Source of the DNA: Plotosus lineatus
Lineage: Eukaryota; Chordata; Actinopteri; Siluriformes; Plotosidae
Assembly (NCBI GenBank): GCA_024760905.1
Contig: CM045733.1
Coordinates: 11,005,001 to 11,069,000 of the forward strand
Reading direction: 5' to 3'
Length of the DNA stretch: 64,000 nt
Below, one piece after another: positions 11,352-22,300 of the stretch (the stretch's first letter is position 1; every line of letters starts with the position of its first letter). A program made the translations under genes and the position numbers. The notes beneath the pieces were generated by a model. The model had not been told where the DNA came from and did not search any database. It worked only from the letters and a program-made list of their open reading frames with translations.

Positions 11352-11668
11352 ATTCATTCAGTACTGATTTGGGTCGTGGGGAGGCTGGCACCCCTCTCAG
11401 CCAACTCCGGGCTAAAGTAGAGTACACCCTGGACACATCACCAGACCATCACAGGATAAAAAAAAAAAACACACTCATGTTGAAAGTTAGCAATGGTTAT
11501 TTAACATGAACCGCTCACCTTAGACCGTGAGAGATATGGTCGGCCTTGGATAAGCCAGTCAGCTGCACTGGAGGGACAGCAATGAAAACCCATTGATGAT
11601 GGGGTTTGAACCTTCAACCTTGGGATCAATAATCCAGCACCCTATGACCAGGCCACCACCACGCCTGT
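11352..11668 (-). repeat. SINE-1b copy
   Basis: Reversed. L2-like tail 'ggggaggctggcacccct', body 'cagctgcactggagggacag', and tRNA-like head ending near 11668. An A-run interrupts the body near 11460. Confidence 0.7.
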
Positions 11669-11935
11669 TATTATTCATGCATTCATTTTCTGAACCACTC
11701 AAGACTAATTAGGGTCACGGGGTGGCTGGTGTCCATGACAACCGACATAAATTACTGTTCATCCACTGTGCATGTTTTTCGACAGTGGGAGGAAACTGGA
11801 GAACCCGGGAGAAATCCACGTGAGCACGTGGAGAACATGCAAACTCCGCACAGAAACACCTGACCTGGGAATCAAACCCAGAGCTTTTTGCTGTGAGGTG
11901 GACGTGCAAACCACTACGCCATTGTGCCGCCCATT
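11669..11935 (-). repeat. SINE-2 copy
   Basis: Reversed. Internal deletion near the tail, then 'cagtgggaggaaactggaga' and the head with 'ccactacgccattgtgccgc'. Confidence 0.7.
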
Positions 11936-12024
11936 TTGTCTTCCATTTCTTTTTGTTCTTCTTTTTTCATATCACGGATGATGTACATGGTCAAACCAAA
12001 CCATAAGGTTAGAAATACTTTTTT

Positions 12025-12190
12025 CATACAGCATTTGGCCGATGCTCTTCTCCAAAGCGACTTATCATTTTTAAATTTTTATACAACTGAGCAATTGAGG
12101 GTGAAGGGTCTTGCCCAAGGGCCCAACAGTGATGACTGAATCGCTAACCTACAGATCAATAACCCATTGCATGACCCCCTCTGCCACCAC
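12025..12190 (-). repeat. SINE of the fish 'AAGCGACTTAT' type
   Basis: Reversed. Contains 'gccgatgctcttctccaaag', the reverse of the widespread fish SINE tail motif, then 'gggtcttgcccaagggccca' and a decayed tRNA-like head. Related to the copy at 61185. Confidence 0.55.
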
Positions 12191-12200
12191 TGCCCCCCTG

Positions 12201-12201
<1 letters not shown>

Positions 12202-12289
<88 letters not shown>
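12202..12289. repeat. (AC)n microsatellite
   Basis: About 44 uninterrupted AC units. Confidence 0.97.
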
Positions 12290-12293
<4 letters not shown>

Positions 12294-13090
12294 GGGCAGC
12301 GGTGGTAGGGTGCTGAATGACTTTTGATTGCTTTACATTACCAGGGTTATGTCTATATGTAGCAGCAGCACAGGTGCTGGGATTGTCCTCAAGCTTTTCA
12401 GACTGAAAACAAAATGTTCTAAAAATGCAAATGTTTTCTGTAGTCCTTTTGGCTATTCAAAACCGTATATCCAATACACTGCAAAAATGAGTGTAACACC
12501 CAAGGTAACACCAGTGGAGCCATCACCAGATGTGACTTCATATGCATCTGCCACAGCAAGTAACCATGAAGGTCCATGAAGAACCCTCTCTCCATCTTGT
12601 ATATTTAAGATCGGATGCAGAGATGAAAAAAAAAAAACCACCAGAATATATTTATAATATCAGTCCAGTTCAGTCTTCACAAGCTTGTTCTTCAAGAAGA
12701 TTATTTATTGTGTTATCTTTGTGGATATCATTATTTCTGAGTATCACATCTTCCCTCTGTTGGTGCTGCTCCATTAGTTTTCATTGGATATTTTCTCACT
12801 GTAGAGTAAAAGCAAATATTAATGCAGTAAAAAAACATAAGACTTTTTTTTTATTATTTACAAAGTAATGCAAAAATGCATTATGTGGTCAGAAATGTGG
12901 TCAGAGCCACACAGGACATATGATTTCCTAACATAAATTTAAAGCTCATATAATTCAATCTTGTCTCGGTTAAAGGCCCACTTACCATGATCAGATTCAG
13001 GACAAAAGTGGGAACACAGAACAGAAATATTTCAATAAAAAAAATAAGAGTCACTGTACCGAATATACTAGTAAATTAAATAATTTTAAA
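12290..13090. other. No recognised feature
   Basis: Unique-looking AT-rich intergenic sequence with short open frames only. Confidence 0.45.
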
Positions 13091-13093
13091 AAA

Positions 13094-13425
13094 TGGCGGG
13101 ACAGTGGTACAGTGGTGAGCACGTCCCCTTCACAGCAAGAAGCCCAAGGTTCGATTCCCAGCTCCGGCGTTTCTGCGTGGGTTTCCTTCAGGTACTCTGA
13201 TTTCCTTCCACATTCCAAAAACATGCAGAGTAATTGATTTATGGTCGTTGGTTGTTCCAAATTGCCACCGGGCGTGACTGTGAATGGTTGTATGAGTGTT
13301 GGCCTTGCGATGGCCTGGCAAGCTGTCCAGGCTGTGCCCTGCCCTCTCCCCTTGGCTGTGATGGGTGCCAGCCTCCCCGTGATTCTAATTAGGATTAAGC
13401 AGTTCAGAAAATTAATAAATGACAT
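13094..13425 (+). repeat. SINE-2 copy, near full length
   Basis: Forward. tRNA-like head 'gggacagtggtacagtggtg' with B-box GGTTCGATTCC, then 'gtttctgcgtgggtttcctt', the shared tail 'gcgatggcctggcaagctgt' and 'aattaggattaagcagttca'. Confidence 0.8.
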
Positions 13426-13511
13426 ATAAAAAACATTCATTAAGCTGCATTACTGATTTAAATCCCATGGAATTATGAATCTTAACCTGAACTGTCATAA
13501 TGTTCTGATAC

Positions 13512-13854
13512 ATCATTCATTTATTTTCTGTAACTGCTTAATCTTAATTTGGGTCATGGGGAGGCTGGTGCCCATCCGAGCCAACTCCGGGCAAATTCAG
13601 AGTACACCCTGGACAGTTCACCAGGCCATCACAGGGCAGAAACGTTCTGACAGATTGCAGCTCTCTCTTGCTGAAAGTCAGCAATGGTTCTTTTACATGA
13701 ACCTCTCACCATAGACAGTGAGAGACATGGCCGGCCTTTGATAACCCAGTTAGCTGCACTGGAGGGACAGTGACAACCTTGTGGAGAGTGGGGCTTGAAC
13801 CCCCGACCTTAGGATCAGCGATCCAGCACCTTTACCACCAGGCCACCACTGCCT
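13512..13854 (-). repeat. SINE-1b copy, full length
   Basis: Reversed and well preserved: 3' tail at 13512, body with 'aatggttcttttacatgaac', B-box region 'ggggcttgaaccccc', and head ending 'ggccaccactgcc' at about 13853. It is the best example in the window of the SINE-1 head and body joined to the L2-like tail. Confidence 0.8.
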
Positions 13855-14405
13855 TCTCGGACTGCCGATCTGATGTGTCATAATGCTGGTCCTTCATAAA
13901 TCTTATGCAAATTTCTGGATACCCCATCACATGCTAAAATTAATTATTGATAATAAACAGCATCGATATGAATACAAATACAGAAATTGTAATGGCTTTG
14001 GAATGAGTTATCCATTTCTTTATTTCAAACCATATGTAATCCTGAAACGGAGAACTGTCTAATGAAGTCGTCGCTAATGAAATACACATTTAAACAGGGA
14101 ATAATTATACCTAGAGAAGAGCAATCAAATGTTTACTGCACCGTTTAATTATTGGATGATTTATGTGACTATTGTATGAGGAGTTTATTCACTGGAGTGT
14201 AAGCTTTTTTTTATTTCTGTCTTTTCACTCTGGACAGGTATTGCTTGACTGACCTTGGAAAGAAAACAAAATGGCCGTCCAAAACAATGGGAGGGACTCT
14301 TGGGTCAAGGTCAAGGCATGTTGAGACAAGCTGATACATTAATGTCATGATCTACCAATCAGAGTGGAATGGCCACTAGATAAACCTAAAGTAAACAATC
14401 TCAGC
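13855..14405. other. No recognised feature
   Basis: AT-rich intergenic sequence. A TCAAGGTCA-like site occurs near 14307 but is isolated. Confidence 0.4.
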
Positions 14406-14409
14406 AGGT

Positions 14410-14668
14410 GTCTGTCTGTCTTCCTTTCGGCATTTTCCCTTTTACTCAGGAGTCGCCACAGCGAATCATCTGATTCGCACATTTGATTTTGGCAGAGGTT
14501 TTTACGTCGGATGCCCTTCCTGTCACAACCCTTTTTAGCAAGGGACAGAAACACGCTGACGACTTTGCAGCTACTCTTTACGAAAGTCAGCAATGGTTCT
14601 TTTACATGCCTCTCACCATAGACAGTGAGAGACATGGCCCGCCTTTGATAACCCAGTTAGCTGCACTT
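14410..14668 (-). repeat. SINE-1 copy, 5'-truncated
   Basis: Reversed. Starts with the 'tctgtctgtcttcctttcgg' tail, includes 'gtcggatgcccttcctgtca', and stops within the body at 'cagttagctgcact', so the tRNA head is missing, as expected from incomplete reverse transcription. Confidence 0.8.
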
Positions 14669-14682
14669 CTGTCTATATATAT

Positions 14683-14965
14683 CAGCTGACTCTGGGCAAA
14701 GACACTGTACAACCTGCACAACCTAAACAATTCAAAGATCGCAGTTCCAACACACAACCATTCACACTCACACATGGAGCAATTTGGAAATTAGGCTAAA
14801 GTGCATGTTTTTGGACTGTGGGAGGAAATCAGAATACCCAGAGGAAGCCCATGGAGGTCCACGGGGTGAACATGTAAACTCCACATTGAAATTCCCATGC
14901 TGAGCCCAGAACTCAAACCCAGGACTTTCTTGCTGTGACCTGCTATTCACTATGTCAGCACTCAG
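14683..14965 (-). repeat. SINE-2 copy
   Basis: Reversed, tail truncated. Contains 'ttttggactgtgggaggaaa', 'gaacatgtaaactccacat' and a decayed tRNA-like head. Confidence 0.65.
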
Positions 14966-15029
14966 CTCTTTATTTCGAAGACCTGGGTGCAAGAAGTGCC
15001 TAAGTCACATTTTCCAAAAAATGAGCTGA

Positions 15030-16842
15030 AGTACCAAAGTCCAGACATTTTATGGCAATAAGTACCAAATTCCAGACATTTTATGGCAAAAAGTACCAAA
15101 GTCCAGACATTTTATAGCAATAAGTACCACAGTCCAGGCATTTTATGGCAATAAGTACCAAAGTCCAGACATTTTATGGCAAAAAGTACCAAAGTCCAGA
15201 CATTTTATGGCAAAAAGTACCAAAGTCCAGACATTTTATAGCAATAAGTACCACAGTCCAGGCATTTTATGGCAATAAGTACCAAAGTCCAGACATTTTA
15301 TGGCAATAAGTACCGAAGTCCAGACATTTTATGGCAATAAGTACCAAAGTCCAGACATTTTATGGCAATAAGTACCAAAGTCCAGACATTTTATCGCAAT
15401 AAGTACCAAAGTCCAGACATTTTATCGCAATAAGTACCAAAGTCCAGACATTTTATGGCAATAAGTACCGAAGTCCAGACATTTTATGGCAATAAGTACC
15501 AAAGTCCAGACATTTTATGGCAAAAAGTACTGAAGTCCAGGCATTTTATGGCAAAAAGTACCGAAGTCCAGACATTTTATAGCAAAAAGTACCAAAGTCC
15601 AGACATTTTATAGCAAAAAGTACCAAAGTCCAGACATTTTATAGCAAAAAGTACCAAAGTCCAGACATTTTATGGCAATAAGTACCAAAGTCCAGGCATT
15701 TTATGGCAAAAGGTACCAAAGTCCAGCCATTTTATGGCAATAAGTACCAAAGTCCAGGCATTTTATGGCAAAAGGTACCAAAGTCCAGCCATTTTATGGC
15801 AATAAGTACCAAAGTCCAGACATTTTATGGCAATAAGTACCAAAGTCCAGACATTTTATAGCAATAAGTACCACAGTCCAGGCATTTTATGGCAATAAGT
15901 ACCAAAGTCCAGACATTTTATGGCAATAAGTACCGAAGTCCAGACATTTTATAGCAATAAGTACCACAGTCCAGGCATTTTATGGCAATAAGTACCAAAG
16001 TCCAGACATTTTATGGCAATAAGTACCAAAGTCCAGACATTTTATCGCAATAAGTACCAAAGTCCAGACATTTTATCGCAATAAGTACCAAAGTCCAGAC
16101 ATTTTATGGCAATAAGTACCGAAGTCCAGACATTTTATGGCAATAAGTACCAAAGTCCAGACATTTTATGGCAAAAAGTACTGAAGTCCAGGCATTTTAT
16201 GGCAAAAAGTACCGAAGTCCAGACATTTTATAGCAAAAAGTACCAAAGTCCAGACATTTTATAGCAAAAAGTACCAAAGTCCAGACATTTTATAGCAAAA
16301 AGTACCAAAGTCCAGACATTTTATGGCAATAAGTACCAAAGTCCAGGCATTTTATGGCAAAAGGTACCAAAGTCCAGCCATTTTATGGCAATAAGTACCA
16401 AAGTCCAGGCATTTTATGGCAAAAGGTACCAAAGTCCAGCCATTTTATGGCAATAAGTACCAAAGTCCAGACATTTTATGGCAATAAGTACCAAAGTCCA
16501 GACATTTTATAGCAATAAGTACCACAGTCCAGGCATTTTATGGCAATAAGTACCAAAGTCCAGACATTTTATGGCAATAAGTACCGAAGTCCAGACATTT
16601 TATGGCAATAAGTACCAAAGTCCAGACATTTTATGGCAAAAAGTACCAAAGTCCAGACATTTTATCGCAATAAGTACCAAAGTCCAGACATTTTATGGCA
16701 ATAAGTACCGAAGTCCAGACATTTTATGGCAATAAGTACCAAAGTCCAGACATTTTATGGCAAAAAGTACTGAAGTCCAGACATTTTATGGCAAAAAGTA
16801 CCGAAGTCCAGGAATTTCTTGGCGAAAAGTGCCAAAGTCCGA
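15030..16842. repeat. 31-bp satellite array with higher-order structure
   Basis: About 58 head-to-tail copies of a 31-bp unit with landmarks AGTACCAAAGTCCAGACA and TTTTATGGCAATA. Variants (CAC for AAA, GGCA for GACA, ATAG for ATGG, AAAA for AATA) recur in order. A CTGAAG variant at 15526 and 16177, and a CCACAG variant at 15867 and 16518, are each exactly 651 bp (21 units) apart. There are no unique spacers, so it is not a CRISPR-like array. It lies between chst11 and nfyb. Confidence 0.95.
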
Positions 16843-18065
16843 AATTGATTTTCTTGTGTTTTCGTCATAGAAGCATTATTTTCCCACAAAAATGTGTCTC
16901 ATTACTTTGTATAACCACTGGGACTAGCAGCAGCTGCCACTGAATGTTATCTTTTAAAAAACTAATCTGCAGCGTGTTTTCAAAACCTTGACCCTTAATA
17001 TTTCAACAGTGTTACTAAAGTGCTTCTTCCACCCAGGTTTTCATTTGTTTGTTGCTTCTTTTGATTTTTTTTCTGTTTCTTTCTACCGCACTTGTTCTTC
17101 TTGAAAATGTGCATAACAGTAACTCTACTTTATACTGAATACTGTCAAGCTATCATTAAACATGCCAAGACCCCAGACCTCGTCAAAGATGGTTTCTTAC
17201 TTGAACCAAACAACCCAGTATGGAACATAAACATCCCAATAGTATATCTCATCATTTCTAGCATATCACTCTCTATACACATGTTTCATCTTAAATCAAA
17301 CTGATTGACATCTGACTACACACACACACACACACACACACATCAAAGCATAATACCATTAATAATCTAAATGTTCATCCATATTCAGGGGGAAAGTTCA
17401 GTCTGCACAACAGAAAGCCATTTATAGAAATGAAAGCCCTGTGGGTTTCTCTTTCTATGGCTTAATTACCAGCAAGCATCCAGATGTTCATAAGTGCTCA
17501 AGAACTCCCCAAACTCCTAAATATCTAAAGGGTACAAGTATTATAGAAACTGAAATAACACAGTTTGTGAGAGTTAAAATGAGGTTGAGTGTTGAAAAAT
17601 CTTATCGTAAGGCCTTACGGTCTCTCCTAATCATAAAACAAGATTACTGACAGGTATAATAGATACAGTATTTCTTTCTTTCCTTTTTCTTTTCAAGCTT
17701 TTGTAAGAAATGACCCATGTTCTAGTGAAGTTTTCATCTTCTAAGCAAACTGAAAATCATAGCTGTTCTGCTGCAGACAGTGAGGTAGCAAAGAACCTGC
17801 AAATATTTTGTGTGAATTATAACAGAAAGTTCCATCCCTATAGAGTTTACATGGATGGCTTTTTCTGTTGTAATTCATAAAAAAAGATGCAGAGTTGTTG
17901 TTCAGGTACAGCAAACAAATGCATCAGGAAATTTACTATATACTATGGTGCCTTTGTCGAAAAGAAAAATAACACATTGGAAATATGACAAGGACAGTCA
18001 GTCAAGAGATGAAAGATTGAAATGTATTTCTACTCAGAAAGAGATTACTACGTGGTTGCCCCTAA
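16843..18065. other. No recognised gene; one short (CA)n
   Basis: Unique-looking sequence with a short (AC)n run at about 17319-17342. Open frames up to about 80 codons show no recognisable protein. Confidence 0.45.
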
Positions 18066-18068
18066 GTC

Positions 18069-18071
<3 letters not shown>

Positions 18072-18120
<49 letters not shown>
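18072..18120. repeat. (TG)n microsatellite
   Basis: About 24 TG units, followed directly by a truncated SINE-2 tail (18121-18215). Confidence 0.95.
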
Positions 18121-18122
<2 letters not shown>

Positions 18123-18223
18123 GGCTCTGCAATGGACTGGCAAGCTATCAGGGTGCACCTTGCCTTTGCCCAGAGTCTGCTAAGATAGGCTCCAGCCTCC
18201 CTGTGGCCCAAGTAGGAGTAAAC

Positions 18224-19155
18224 CAGGGATGTCCAATCTTATCCTCAAAGAGCCAGTGTGGGTGCAGGTTTTCACGTCCGTCAAGCAGTGGCCACTTTTT
18301 TGAAAATCACTGAAAAAAAAAGAGTAGATTGCACATCAATGCTTCAGTTTTGAAGCTGGGAGGCAGCCATCTTGGTGAGACCACTTTACTGTTCAAACTT
18401 ATACTTAAATAGCATGAAAAGATGGATAAATTGAAATAATCATATCCAAGATGTATATTTCATAGGCTGGCATGGAAGCACAATGGTTAGCATGCCCACC
18501 ACACAGTATGATGGTCCTGGGTTCGAATACCCAAGCCTGAGGCATTTTTGTATGGCGTTGCATATTGTCCCCATGCTTGCGTGTGGTACTCCGGTTTCCT
18601 CTCACAGGCCAAAAATCATGTATAGGAGGATAACAGGCTGTTCCATACACACCTGTAGGCATGAGAGTGAACATTTGTATGTGTATTGGCCCTGCAATGG
18701 TCTGATGACCAGTTCAGGGTTTATCCTGCCCTCACCCAGATTTGGCTGAGTTGGGCACCAGTCTCCCCTCAATCCTAATTAGGATTAAACAGCTTAGCAA
18801 ATGAATGAATGAATTTCCTCTATTCGCCACATTTCAGCTATGTATGGCTTTATTTATTTATTTGTTTTTAATTACTTACAAATATAGTGAATTTATTGAT
18901 AAAGTATGAATTTAAGGTATTTTAATTATCACCAGTGAAGTTGTTTCAGGGTTTTCAACAGCTCCATTCTGAGATGTTAAACAAGGTGGTCTCACCAAGC
19001 TGGCTGCCACCTGGTTTCAAAATACAAACACTAATGTGCAATGTAGTCCATCTTTTGACATCAGTGATGGAAACAGGTGGAAGGCGTGACTTCTGCTTGG
19101 TTGAAGTTGAAGCCCGCACCCACACTGGACCATTGCGGAGAAGATTGGACACCCT
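18224..19155. mobile_element. hAT-type foldback MITE with long inverted arms
   Basis: Begins CAGGGATGTCCAATCTTATC and ends with the inverted counterpart (GATTGGACACCCTG at 19155). The inversion continues inward ('cagccatcttggtgagacca' at about 18365 against its reverse near 18990), giving arms of about 165 bp. The flanking 8-mers GAGTAAAC and AAGTAAGC agree at 6 of 8 positions. CAGGGRTGTCCAA termini are typical of fish hAT elements. A SINE-2 sits between the arms. Confidence 0.7.
18463..18815 (+). repeat. SINE-2 copy nested in the hAT foldback element
   Basis: Forward, near full length: head with 'cacaatggttagcatgcc', B-box GGTTCGAATAC, tail 'aatcctaattaggattaaac' and a (GAAT)n end. Confidence 0.75.
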
Positions 19156-19302
19156 GAAGTAAGCGGTCCATCAAATAAATGGATGAAAGAATAGATAATT
19201 AAGAGTGAACATCGGCCACTGGAGGTGACAGATATGTAGGTGAGATAGCAGCCAGTGGTCTACAGCTTCTGCACTACCTGTGTTCTGCACATATACAGCG
19301 GG

Positions 19303-19530
19303 CAGCTGTGACTTAATGGATCGAGAAGCGGCTTTGGGAACAAAAGGTTACTGGTTCGATTTCTGAACCGGCATGAAAAATGTGTGGCAATGGGGGAGGA
19401 GCTACACCTTCCTTTTCTCCACATTCATGGCTGAAATGCCCTTGAGCAAAGTACCTAACTCCCACCTGCTCTCTGGGTGCACCAATGTCTGTGGCAGCCC
19501 ACTGCTCCGAGTGTGTTTGTGCTTACTTTG
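19303..19530 (+). repeat. SINE-4 copy
   Basis: tRNA-like head with a B-box (ACTGGTTCGATTTC), then 'gcccttgagcaaagtaccta' and 'gtgtgtttgtgcttac'. Related copies at 29358 (reversed) and 58812. Confidence 0.65.
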
Positions 19531-19608
19531 AACAGATTAAATGCTGAGGAAATTATTTCGTTTGCAAACCAAACATTTGGTACAATTAACATTTTTTTTT
19601 TTACAAAT

Positions 19609-19892
19609 GTCTGTCTGTCTTCCTTTCGGCTTTTTCCCTTTTACTCGGGAGTCGCCACAGCGAATCATCTGATTCACACGTTTGATTTGGCAAAGGTTTT
19701 TATGTCGGATGCCCTTCCTGTCACAACCCTTTTTAGCAAGGGACAGAAACACGCTGACGACTTTGCAGCTACTCTTTACGAAAGTCAGCAATGATTCTTT
19801 TACATGCCTCTCACCATAGACAGTGACAGACATGACCCGCCTTTGATAACCCAGTTAGCCGCACTGGGGGCATAGCTGCACTGGGGGCACTA
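19609..19892 (-). repeat. SINE-1 copy, 5'-truncated, with target-site duplication
   Basis: Reversed insertion flanked by TTTTTTTTACAAAT at 19595-19608 and 19893-19906. The tail and RTE-derived body are intact; the tRNA head is missing, and a short 'gctgcactgggggca' duplication marks the truncated end. Confidence 0.8.
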
Positions 19893-20069
19893 TTTTTTTT
19901 ACAAATACTGTACAAAATTAAACGAGTTGTCTGACTTAATCATTCATTCCGTGAATCTGATTAGAGTCATGAGGAGGCTGAAGCCTATCTCAGCTGACAC
20001 TGGGTGAAGGTGGGGTAGTACCTGAGAACGCAGGGCCGCACATGGGGAAAATTGGAGCACTACGTACCT

Positions 20070-20281
20070 CAGGGGTGTCAAACTCATGCCACAAAGGGCC
20101 ATGTGGCTGCAGGCTTTTGTTTCAACCATGTCAATCTGTATGCTCTGTACAGACACTGACCAATCAACTGCCTGAAGACTCAGATCAGTTCTTTAAATGA
20201 ACTGAGTCAGGTGTGATGGCTGCTTAGTTGAAACAAAAACCTGCAGCCACGTGGCCCTGTGTGGCATGAGTTTGACACCTG
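20070..20281. mobile_element. hAT MITE, about 212 bp
   Basis: Terminal inverted repeats CAGGGGTGTCAAACTCATGC and its reverse ending at 20281; the arms continue through 'gggccatgtggctgcagg'. There is no room for a transposase. The expected 8-bp duplication is not clear. Confidence 0.75.
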
Positions 20282-20337
20282 TGATGTAGCCTAATGTGTA
20301 GTTTTGTTTTTTTGGGACTGTGGGAGGAAACCGGAGT

Positions 20338-20726
20338 CTTTTCCTTCTTCTTTTCCTTTCAGCTGTTCCCTTTTCAGGGTCGCCGCAGCGAATCATCTGC
20401 CTCAATCTTCATGGAAATCATATTAATGATTCGCATATTCGATTCTGCATAGGTTTTTACGTCGGATGTTCTTCCTGACACAACCCTTTAGCAAGGGGCA
20501 GAAACACACTGATGGCTATGCAGCTACTCTTGTTGAGAGTCGGCAATGGTTCTTTTACATGAGCCTCTCACCATAGACAATGAGAAACATGGCCGGCCTT
20601 TGATAACCCAGTTAGCTGCACTGGGGGGCGGGGGGCAGTGAGAACCTTGTGGAGAGTGAGACTCGAACCCCCAACCCTAGGATCAGCGATCTAGCACCTT
20701 TTACCACCAGGCCATACCACTGCCAC
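20338..20726 (-). repeat. SINE-1 copy, full length, older subfamily
   Basis: Reversed insertion in SINE-2, flanked by GGGAGGAAACCGGAGT and GGGAGGAAACTGGAAT, an aged duplication. It keeps the RTE-like 'gattcgcatattcgattctg' segment and the CCTCAATCTTCATGG piece seen in the copy at 22656, so it is closer to the parental RTE than the younger copies. Confidence 0.8.
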
Positions 20727-21079
20727 GGGAGGAAACTGGAATACACGGAGAAAATCCATGCAACTCCACACAGAATCATGCTCACCAAGCCCAGGAATTT
20801 CCTACTGGACATGGAAGATTTGTACTGTACTACATCCGCTATGCTACGGCCCCATAAATAGTTTGATGTTGCCCAAATTATAGAAGGTAGAAAGCAAGAG
20901 ACTGTTATACCCCTTTTTTTTTTTTTTTTTGCGCTCAGAGTGTCCGTGAATATCTATGTAAAGCTACTTTATGCTCATGTTTAGTCTTACAAAGGCCACA
21001 CGGATAAATCTGAATGAAATATGTGTTTATATGATGACTGGAAACAGTGCTCGAGTGAAGTGGAATGGTGTGCTTGCCC

Positions 21080-21270
21080 TGGTGTCATGACCCTGACTCA
21101 GCCTCTAGTGGGAGCAGTAGGCGGTGCAGTATGGCGGCGCTCTCCGCGCTGGGACTGGTCCTTTCGCAGCCATTTTCTGTCCAACCACACGGCCGTTTGC
21201 AGACGCGAACCAACCAGGGCTTCATTGCAGGTTTGTATCTGGCTTCGGCCAATGATTGCTAACCGATATC
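21080..21270 (+). promoter_or_regulatory. nfyb: Probable nfyb promoter and 5' UTR exon
   Basis: A CpG-containing patch about 0.8 kb before the first nfyb coding exon. CAGTATGGCGGCGC at 21128 resembles a YY1 start-site element. A donor-like CATTGCAG|GTTTGT at 21230/21231 could end a non-coding first exon. A CCAAT box is at 21249-21253. The exon itself is inferred; no transcript evidence is available. Confidence 0.45.
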
Positions 21271-22065
21271 TCGTTAGCTCGAATGAAAATGTCCGTCTCG
21301 GACAGATTTTTTGCTTGTTGTCTGTCTGAATGTGCAATTGAAAGCAGGAAGTGTCGAGAATAACGCTTAATTCGGGACAGGTTTGAGACTGTAGTCCGGC
21401 GTTAACCACAAGGCCCAAACTCAATCCTGAGCTGAGGATTTCTTTGTTGGACAGGCAGCTAGCTAGCGACATTACACTGCGCAAATACAGCGCAGTCTTA
21501 CAAACCTACTATATATCCCTATCCCCGGGAAAAATGTCACCAGCATATCCTATACTGAGGGTCCTGACTAATCGTGGAATTGTATGCATTGCTGGTATGT
21601 TAATCTGTAAAGTTTAATTTAATAGACATGTTAAACTGTGCAGTTATGGTGAGCGGTGTTGTTTCAGGAGTAAACCGGGGCTCGTGAGGCAGCACAACAG
21701 TTCTGTTAGCTTGTTGGCTAACTTGCCCTCAGCCTCTGCAGTCAGGCTAATTTGAAAAGCAAACAAAGAACATAACCCATGTTATGTTGGAATAATAAGT
21801 CACGTTATCCCTTCGACTTGGTCAAAATGTTTATTTTTATTTATTGCTTTTCTTCGTATATATGTATATATATATATTCGGATGTATTTACTGAATTCTA
21901 CCAAATTGGCTAGTCATAAATACGCGCGCGCGTTCAAGCTAACCATCTAGCATCCTTGACTGAGAAGTATAAGAAGTTTGCTGGTAAATTTGTCTTGGTT
22001 TTATTTAAATACTCGAATATTTTGCAGTAAGCTGATAGTGGGATTTTTTTTTTTTTTTTTTTTAG

Positions 22066-22159
22066 ATGGACGGAGACAGCACCACCACCGACACCTCACA
22101 GTTGGCTATAACGGGCGACTACATGACCGGTAGCCACTATGTGTTACAAGCACAAGAAG
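22066..22159 (+). CDS. nfyb: nfyb coding exon 1
   Basis: Residues 1-31, [12 protein letters not shown] onward. The acceptor follows a run of about 20 T; donor GAAG|GTAAGT, phase 1. Confidence 0.93.
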
Positions 22160-22261
22160 GTAAGTTGACAACAGATTTCAGCATAAATCTGTATAAAGCT
22201 TTGTATTATATTGTTTAAAAACCCCACCCAACTGTGGCGCCGTATTCAAAATGTTTACGTG

Positions 22262-22300
<39 letters not shown>

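Larger units (their letters stand above)
19943..20850 (-). repeat. SINE-2 copy, interrupted by a hAT MITE and a SINE-1
   Basis: Pieces at about 19943-20060, 20290-20337 and 20727-20850 form one reversed SINE-2. The two insertions inside it date it as older than both. Confidence 0.65.

Noticed and set aside
15030..16842. CRISPR-like array
   Set aside because: Direct 31-bp head-to-tail repeats without spacers, in a eukaryotic genome.
17855..18313. 152-codon frame
   Set aside because: Runs through (TG)n into a SINE-2 tail; no similarity recognised.
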